Origin: Cryptomeria japonica
Taxonomy: Eukaryota > Streptophyta > Pinopsida > Cupressales > Cupressaceae
Direction: 5' to 3'
NCBI RefSeq assembly: GCF_030272615.1
Contig: NW_026728908.1
Coordinates: forward strand, 124,001-188,000
Length of the DNA: 64,000 bases
Shown: in pieces, positions 57,541 through 64,000 of the stretch
Numbering within the stretch: the first letter of the stretch is position 1
Layout of the letters: every line of letters starts with the position of its first letter
Notes under the pieces: generated by a model
Database searches by the model: none
Told to the model about the DNA's origin: nothing
Seen by the model: the letters and a program-made list of their open reading frames with translations, nothing else
Made by a program: the position numbers and the translations under genes

Positions 57541-58320
57541 AACCTTACACGCCTACCCACATGATTTATAGACATCAAGGAAACACATCTACACAACCAT
57601 AGCAATTATGTCTAGCATTTTAACAATGAAGAGTGGGGCGTCTACAAGATAGCCCACATGGGCATGACTAGGAAATTCGAGCATGTACAACCCTCCATTC
57701 TCATCTCCTATGCACTGCTTATGTCCTCTATTTGATTCATTGTATTTCATATTATGTTCCTCCTCTATGATGTTGAAAATATTTCCATCAACATCTTAGA
57801 ACATCATTCTACCATTGAGATTTTTTCCCGAATAAGTATCATTATGCACAATGCACACAACAAACTGGGACCACTCCTACCATAGTATCTCTCCACAAAA
57901 CAGAATTGAAATGACCCGCATAATGTTTGTTGCCCTAATCCTTTTTGATGCAAGGTCACCCTGCACATCCGCATATAAATTCAAAAATCTCACTTGTCAC
58001 CTACGAGGTGTGTGGGAAAGAAATGTTTGGCATAATATTTTATTCATTTTTATGTCCCCAAAGGTCCATCTGCAGAAGCAATACTTAACATTTGCAACAC
58101 ACAATTTTCCTTGTGCCCCACCGTTATTATAGAAATATAATTCTCTCGCTTGGAAACTATTTCAACTATCAAAATGTGGTGAATAAATTTTCTCAAACCT
58201 CCACTTACTAAATGGTGTCACATATTTAAATCATGTAACTGATTTAAATAAACTCCCTTTTCACCAATTTTTATCTCCAACAAATTTATAGGGTGCCAAT
58301 GTGCCCTCTCCTAATTCTCA
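57541..58320 (-). pseudogene. candidate decayed minus-strand ORF, unknown product
   Basis: One frame over about 260 codons carries roughly nine stops, mostly TGA and TAG rather than the TAA expected from chance in AT-rich DNA, as if Trp and Gln codons had decayed. Readable text includes GTLAPYKFVGDKNW, FYNNGGAQGKLCVANVKYC, DLASKRIRATNIMRVISIL and GDENGGLYMLEFPSHAHVG. It lies where a gag would follow the primer-like site at 58472. No family is recognised and chance cannot be excluded. Confidence 0.3.
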
Positions 58321-58471
58321 AGAAATTTTGCAAATTGTTAATTAAATCATTTTAATGGTTTAATTAATAAACTATTTATATCAAAGTTGGATCAATCCCT
58401 GGAGTCGCAATCCATGTTGGGTCCCCTTGTGGGCTTGTCTTAATTTTTTGTTTTTGAACACCTAGACTCTG

Positions 58472-58483
58472 AAGCTGCTCTAA
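58472..58483 (-). promoter_or_regulatory. primer-binding-like site on the minus strand
   Basis: Plus GCTCTAATACCA is minus TGGTATTAGAGC, one mismatch from the initiator-Met primer site TGGTATCAGAGC used by the copia elements here. Confidence 0.45.
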
Positions 58484-59622
58484 TACCACAAGTGGACACA
58501 TGATGGACCTAAGAGACATAGTAGATTATCGTTTTAAATTGACTTCTGACATATCTGCTTAATGCTCAAAATAACTTAAGTGACCCCCAAAACTCTTTCA
58601 AAAACTAACCAAAAACTCTCCCCGAGTCTCAAAATTGGTATCCATGATGAATGGTGTTATGAGAATGAAACTGCCAAGTGGATTTGTATGAAAATGCCTG
58701 AGGAGAAAAATGTTAATTCTTAAAATTGCCTACTTGAGCATTTTCTAAAATTACACATGCAAAACTTATCTGAACCTTCCCAAATCACCACCTTGAAAAA
58801 ATATCAAACCTTGCTTTAGAAAGCCACCACTAGAGGAATTGATTCATTTGGGTACAAAGAGGGCATGAGCCAAGAGGTTTTGCCTAAATCCATCACATTT
58901 GCAAAATATTAATGATCAAAGTTGACCTCTTTGAAGTTTTTTAGAAGCGCTAATATCAAATCTATGCAAAAATCGGTTTGCTTTTGGCTTCAAAAAATTA
59001 TCAAACTAAATGTTGGGGTGTTGCAACCAAGCAAGGGAGTACATGAATATGCATATAATCATGAGAACCAATCCATTTGACATGCAAGTCATTCAGTCAC
59101 GAAAAATTAATCAAGATGCAGGGTCACTTTGGCAAATTTAATATTGTACATGCAACAAATCTGAGTAAACTTCTTATGCTTTTGGCCTAGAAAAAATATG
59201 AAATGAGTTGCTAGAGCTACACAAATGGACATGACAGCACATGAATATGTAGAAAATCATAGGAAATAATTGGTTTGACTCAACTAGTGGAAAAATATCA
59301 CTCTTTGAAAATTGCTACCCTGGCTGATTTGATAGTGTGCAAACACCAAACTTTCTTAGAATCCCCAAACGAAGTACTTCGAAAACTCATAATAATAGGT
59401 AAACAAGATCCCAAAGTGATTTTGGGAAGCTGAAAATGGGTAGGGATACTCTCTAATAATTAAAAAACAACATCCCAAAGTGATTACTCATGATTATCAA
59501 AGGGTGTCAAGTTATGAACCTTCAAAGTGGGCTACTTGGAAAAATTTGTAGGGGTGTTTCTGAGTGTTACAATCAATTTCCTTATCATGGGACCTTCAAA
59601 TTTGCCAAATTTTAAAGGTCCC

Positions 59623-60130
59623 AACACTGTGCTTCATAATTATGAGCTTCAAGTGAGTCAATTTGAATCTTCTTCTTCAATGGATCTAGTTGATAAAAAT
59701 GAGATCACTCAACAATCATTTATGAAGTTCAAACACAACAAAGGTTTCATCAAGATAAATGATAACATCAACACTCAAGTGCAACCACGACACCGGGTGT
59801 GGCCCCTTTATCCAAATACTTAAGGAAATAATTCACTCCTCTTTTGATTCTTTGTATAGTATAATGTTGAGGTTGATGAATGATAATGTGTTGGAACTTC
59901 CTCCCATCAAACCATTGACCCTTCTAAACCATTACCAACTTCCCATGATCCAAAAGCCTTTTGTCCATATCATCGTCGACTAGGTCATGACATTGATAAA
60001 TTGTACCAGTTGAGGCATAAGATTCAATATTTTATTGATAACAATACTATATTCATAGTCAGTGTGCATGACAAAGAGAATAACTTTGTAATTCCTCCTA
60101 GCCAAAGTCTCCAAAATCTTCACCAATTCG
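59623..60130 (+). pseudogene. Gypsy-C gag, C-terminal part with nucleocapsid motif
   Basis: Resumes LHNYELQVSQFESSSSMD, then after a frame change NDNVLELPPIKPL and CPYHRRLGHDIDKLYQL followed by HKIQYFIDNNTI (59955-60050). This is the Ogre/Tat/Athila-type gag knuckle; the last ligand (Cys) is Leu here. Stops occur near 59821 and 59981. It joins the protease region downstream with a broken frame. Confidence 0.68.
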
Positions 60131-60657
60131 TTGCCTTCTCATTTTACCAATGTTGTTGAATTTGAGCCACTTGCCTTCTTCCCCAATGACCTTGGTATAG
60201 AATCTAATAATTTTGTGAACCTCATTGACAAACCTAAACCTACAAAAGACCTATGCATTACCTTCGATCCTAGTGAGACTATTGTTACACCTGATGGCCC
60301 ATTATATATTACCGTGAAGATCAAAGACAAGCTCTCACAAGGGGTGCTCATTGATTTGGTATGTATGGTGAATGTGATTACTAAAGAACATCTTTTTACT
60401 CAACAATTGCATCAAGTATTTTATATGATAAATTTGATGTTATGGTTAAGGTGTATGATGGTTTTTCTTCCCCTACTATTGGTTATATTACTCTTCTTGT
60501 TGAGGTTGGTACTAAATTCTTAGATGTCACTTTTGCTATTATTCCTACATCGGATCAATTTCATGTGAAGTTGGGACATCCTTGGCTCTCTTCCATGAAA
60601 GCTATCACTTATACAATTCATAAATGTTTGAAAATCCCTCATAATGGAACTATTTAA
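60131..60657 (+). pseudogene. Gypsy-C aspartic protease, active site lost
   Basis: Tat/Athila-type protease text: VEFEPLAFFPNDLGIES, PDGPLYITVKIKDKL, GVLIDLVCMVNVITKEHL, then in a second frame VKVYDGFSSPTIGYITL, PTSDQFHVKLGHPWLSSM and KCLKIPHNG. The catalytic Asp-Ser/Thr-Gly is Asp-Leu-Val, so it cannot be active as read. A frameshift near 60430 separates the halves. RT would follow in a complete element, but is absent. Confidence 0.65.
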
Positions 60658-61580
60658 CAATTAATCATAGCCTTTACCGACCCACAATGAAGCGTGTAAA
60701 TTTCACTCTTGATTACTTTTGATCTAAATGACTTGAGCCTTTAAAGCCTCAAAATGACATCCTTTTCTTATCTTACCAAAAATAAAAAAAATGAGATGAT
60801 AATGGCCTTGAGCAAACCTAGAGACCCTATAACCATGGATATTCCTCTTCCTCATCTCGAATCTGGTCTTCTTCCTACTCCTTCTATTCCTCCTATATAT
60901 GCCACATATCCACCTCATACATCTTATACCGAAAAGAACTTGGCATCATGTATCTCTCAACCTATTTTGGTTTCTTTTGTTCCTCCCCCTATAAGGGAAG
61001 AAAATAAGCCTATGTCGATTGATCCTCAACCTTTGCAAGTCTCAACTAAAACTAAAAGGAATCATTGTGTGAGAGAAAGCCAATGAAGACATCATGCTAA
61101 AGCTTGAGAGCTTGCTTCTGAAACCCTTTCCTCCTTGAAGACACAAATGTTGACTTGGTCCCATTTTTCCAACCTTCACCTAACCCTAGGGAGGAAGTTC
61201 AACTCAAATCACCTAAGTTAAAAATGCTGAAGAAAAATGATAATTCAACTTCTTTTTATGTTTAAGATCATATTGTGATTAATTTAGATGATGATATGGA
61301 TGACGATAATAATGTTGTTCATGGTGACATTGATGATCCTAACAATTTTGATGATATGTATGAGCTTGTTGAGATTAATCATGAGTTATATTCACATTTT
61401 TCAAAAGCATTCATCCTAGCTCCGAGTGCCAAACAAAGTGATTCATTAGTAGAGCATGGTCCTTGCTTGGAACTTGCAGTAGCTCCATCTAGCATTCTCA
61501 TTGTGGCTCCACTTGCTTCTTGTCCACCATCCCTAAATTATGTTAAGAAATATTGGGAGGCACATGATTTTCTTGACTAG
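60658..61580 (+). pseudogene. Gypsy-C post-protease coding remnants
   Basis: A Pro/Thr/Ser-rich frame (60754-61086) and an acidic frame (61275-61580; NLDDDMDDDNNVVHGD, YSHFSKAFILAPSAKQS) follow, separated by stops. They resemble low-complexity linker regions rather than RT or integrase. The second ends TAG at 61578-61580. Function unknown; included because they are the only coding-like text between protease and 3' LTR. Confidence 0.4.
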
Positions 61581-62562
61581 CTTCATTCATGTTGTGAATT
61601 CCCTTTTGTATGTTTGCTTGTTTGTAATGTGCTTCCCCCATGATGTTCTGCTTGATATGTTTTTGTGTTATGTTAGGTTCTCTTTAGATGACCCTTTTTA
61701 CTCTGTTAGTGCAAGGTAATAAAGAGGTCAAATATGTTGTGACATTCCTCTATTTGTATTCCAATTCTTCTATATTTCATATCTATGTTATGTTGTACAT
61801 GTGTTATTGTTCGTAAATGTGCCTTTGTGTTGTTTACATGGGAACGATGAAAAGTGTTGAGATCTCCTTTTTGGTCTCTTCCATGTTGACTCAAAAAGAT
61901 ATTTGTTTTTTTTCTCATGTTCTCTTCTTCCATTGTGTTCATAGTTCCACTACCTCTGGGGTAAGAGGTCAATTCAATACAATTATTCTTGATATACATT
62001 ATTTAACACAAGTACATTACTGGCCCCAAATTTAGTGAATCTCTTATGTGCCTTTTCCTATATGTTTTGTGACCATTATCCTTTCATTTTTCCTTTCTTG
62101 GGGGCATCTCATTATGGTAATGTTCTTTTCTTTTGGATGCATTCTACCTTAAATATATTTCTCTTAATAAGGCATACACAATCGCTTTAACATGGGGGCA
62201 TACACTTCACTCAATGTTACACTTAATGCACACACCACTAAAATGTTTTCAATTCAATTCAATATTCAAGTTACTTTGCAAACTAGTCCTTTTTCTTTGT
62301 AATTTGGTATTTCAAAATTTTATTTTTCATGACTCATAGTAAGCACAAATCTTACTAGGCTAGTATAGTCATGTTTTTTCCCCTTCATGTGTTGTCCCTT
62401 TTATCTTGATATTAGAATAGTAAGAACCTAAAGTCCCTGGGGGCTTTGTGTGTCTTGTCTCTTTGGTATCTTGGTGAAAAAAAATTCAATGTGACTTTGT
62501 ACTTTATCGTGAGTATGGGTGTAGTCTCATACTCTTGCTCAAATGGGGGTTGAATGGAGCAT
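61581..62562 (+). other. Gypsy-C 3' non-coding region and polypurine tract
   Basis: T-rich with no gene. CAAATGGGGGTTGAATGGAG at 62540-62559 lies just before the LTR start and is the likely polypurine tract. A CCTGGGGGC-type G-run at 62439 is an additional candidate. Short frames on either strand (61706-61999, 61817-62035) are not credible. Confidence 0.55.
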
Positions 62563-63836
62563 CGTAAATTATATCTACATACAATTTTGTCGTCACTTAG
62601 ACCTCACCTTGGCATTTCATCTTCAAGTTCCTATTGTCTACTTTGATTCTACTCACACCATCCTAAAATTTGCATTTTCAACTCCCTTTCTGACCCCTAT
62701 TCAAATTTGAGTCCTGATTAACAAGACTAGGGAACCCCCATCGCCTTGGTCCTCCTAATCAAGATCCAAATTTGGTCCCATCAATAGTCACTTTAATTAG
62801 GTAGGAATTTAGGTCTCGTGTTGGCATGCTCTGAAAATTCAAATCATTTTTTGAACAATTAAGTATAAAAGGAGGCCTACCCCTCTCATTTGAAAATTAG
62901 AGAATAAAGATAGATGGATGGATCTCTCTCAATTACACTCTAGCAAATTCAAATTAAGTGAGCAAGAAATCAAGCATTCATTAAGCATTAAAGGAGAGGT
63001 CAAGTCAAGTTCAAGCATTCAAGATTGCATCCATGATCAACCTTCCATGAAGACATTGTACATAACATCCTAAACCCTTGGCATGAGGATTCAAGAAAGC
63101 TTCATCAGGGTACCAACTTCAATTACAAGCATTCAACTTCAATTCTAGCCTTTTTGTCAAAATGAAAGTATTCTGCTACAATTCAATTCCATTTCCATTT
63201 CAATTATCATTTCAATTTCAAGGTTAATTCCTAAACTAGGGTTTGACCCAGGGAAAACCCCTATCCATAACTAATTTATCTCTCTTAGTGTGTGCAAGAA
63301 ATTGATTCAAGTGTTGTAATTGAAGATCTTGATAAAACAGACAATGACAAACAGGTTTATCCTTTAAAGGCACAAAAAGTGGAGGACTAGGAAGCTCCCA
63401 CCGCCCTCATCCTGAGAATTTTGCTCGATCTTTCAATAGTGGACTTTATGCATCTCTCTGATCCAAAAAAAATATTGCTTGCTTACTTAGAAGTTGTAGA
63501 ATGAGGGCACCCTACCCTCTTCGTCCCAATATTTCAGCTTAGATTTTTAACTACGGGATCTGATTCACTTTCTCTTCTCGAATCTCTATTTGTGTCTCTG
63601 TGTGAAGTCTAGAACATTAGATTATTATCGTTTTGCTTCAATTCCTCATTATTTTCTCTAGATCCAACTTTACACTTGAAATACAATTTCAACTCTCTCA
63701 AAGGTGGAAACAACAAACAGGTAAATCTAATAAGCATCTCAACCCTCTTCTCTAATTGAATTGTGGCTAGATCCATTGGGTTTACATCATCTTTTAAATG
63801 TAAGGTTGATCTTGTGAAATTGGTGGTTTTATTGAA
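62563..63836 (+). repeat. Gypsy-C 3' LTR
   Basis: Collinear with both pieces of the 5' LTR. TATA-like AGTATAAAAGGAGGCC near 62861. It lacks the expanded microsatellite and is interrupted at 63836 by a copia LTR before its own end. Confidence 0.78.
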
Positions 63837-64000
63837 TGTTCAGACAACTACGAGGGGGGTGAATCAGTTGTCAATTAAGTTTTTTAATTCTTTCACAAAT
63901 CTAGAATAACCAAGTTATTAAATATTTAATCTAAATAGATACAATCATGAAAGCACACATATACACACACTATGAACACCAAAGATGATGTGGCAAACCC
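63837..64000 (-). repeat. start of another copia LTR, minus strand, running off the window
   Basis: Begins TGTTCAGACAACTACGAGGGGGGTGAATCAGTTG. Its reverse complement ends CACCCCCCTCGTAGTTGTCTGAACA, the same poly-C end block as the copia LTRs at 15430, 28590, 50240 and 56473. Gypsy-C LTR homology stops exactly here, so it inserted into that LTR. Confidence 0.65.

Larger units (their letters stand above)
56516..59622 (-). other. right arm of the composite insertion in Gypsy-C gag; possible minus-strand element
   Basis: No intact gene. The block begins with the copia-3 duplication and ends near GGTCCCAACAC, where Gypsy-C gag resumes (GTGCTTCATAATTATGAG). It contains a primer-site-like motif and a decayed minus-strand frame (next entries). 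If these are real, 58485 onward is the 5' LTR of a minus-strand element whose other LTR was not identified. Bases 56520-57500 are T-rich with no recognisable coding. Confidence 0.4.

Overview
This window reads as intergenic heterochromatin of a large plant nuclear genome. A gymnosperm, probably a conifer, is the best guess. The evidence is wall-to-wall LTR retrotransposons with several percent divergence between paired LTRs, long AT-rich LTRs, an L1-type LINE with a plant RNase H, a plant mobile domain gene, and no recognisable single-copy host gene, tRNA gene or rRNA gene. The species cannot be named from this sequence alone.

Layout, left to right. (1) 1-4021: the 3' end of a minus-strand Ty3/Gypsy element of the Tat/Ogre type ('Tat-A'): LTR to 1135, polypurine tract, then an antisense, intron-containing plant mobile domain (PMD) gene on the plus strand. 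(2) 4022-31874: a second minus-strand Tat-like element ('Tat-B'). Its 3' LTR is split by a degenerate plus-strand copia element (copia-1, 4081-15483), and copia-1 is split by a young minus-strand gag-protease-only copia element (copia-NA, 9332-14294). The Tat-B gag is split by copia-2 (21043-28616), which has a gag but carries a 1,090-codon reading frame of unknown function where pol should be. (3) 32147-63836: a plus-strand Gypsy element ('Gypsy-C') with gag and protease. Its 5' LTR was split by an L1 LINE (about 33025-46068) that itself hosts a gag-protease-only chromovirus-like element (Gypsy-D, 33047-36780), a solo LTR (37084-37952) and an LTR-like block (about 44231-45008). The Gypsy-C gag is split by a poorly understood insertion (about 48285-59622) that contains copia-3 (49161-56515), which carries a solo copia-NA-type LTR inside its reverse transcriptase (53442-53954). 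(4) 63837-64000: the start of another minus-strand copia LTR.

The nesting is supported by five-base target-site duplications: AATTG (copia-NA), ATAGG (copia-2), AATGA (copia-3), ATATG (solo LTR in copia-3), GTAGT (Gypsy-D) and GTGAC (solo LTR in L1). In three cases removing the insertion and one duplication copy restores an open frame in the host element.

Two themes stand out. First, gag or gag-protease elements lacking reverse transcriptase and integrase recur in different lineages (copia-NA, Gypsy-D, Gypsy-C, Tat-B, and copia-2 with its replacement ORF); they would depend on enzymes from relatives. Second, unexplained extra protein genes sit inside transposons: the copia-2 ORF, an ORF downstream of the L1 RNase H, and the antisense PMD gene. 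All coding regions carry stops or frameshifts, so nothing here is likely to be autonomously active. All calls come from reading the sequence by eye; no database search was run.
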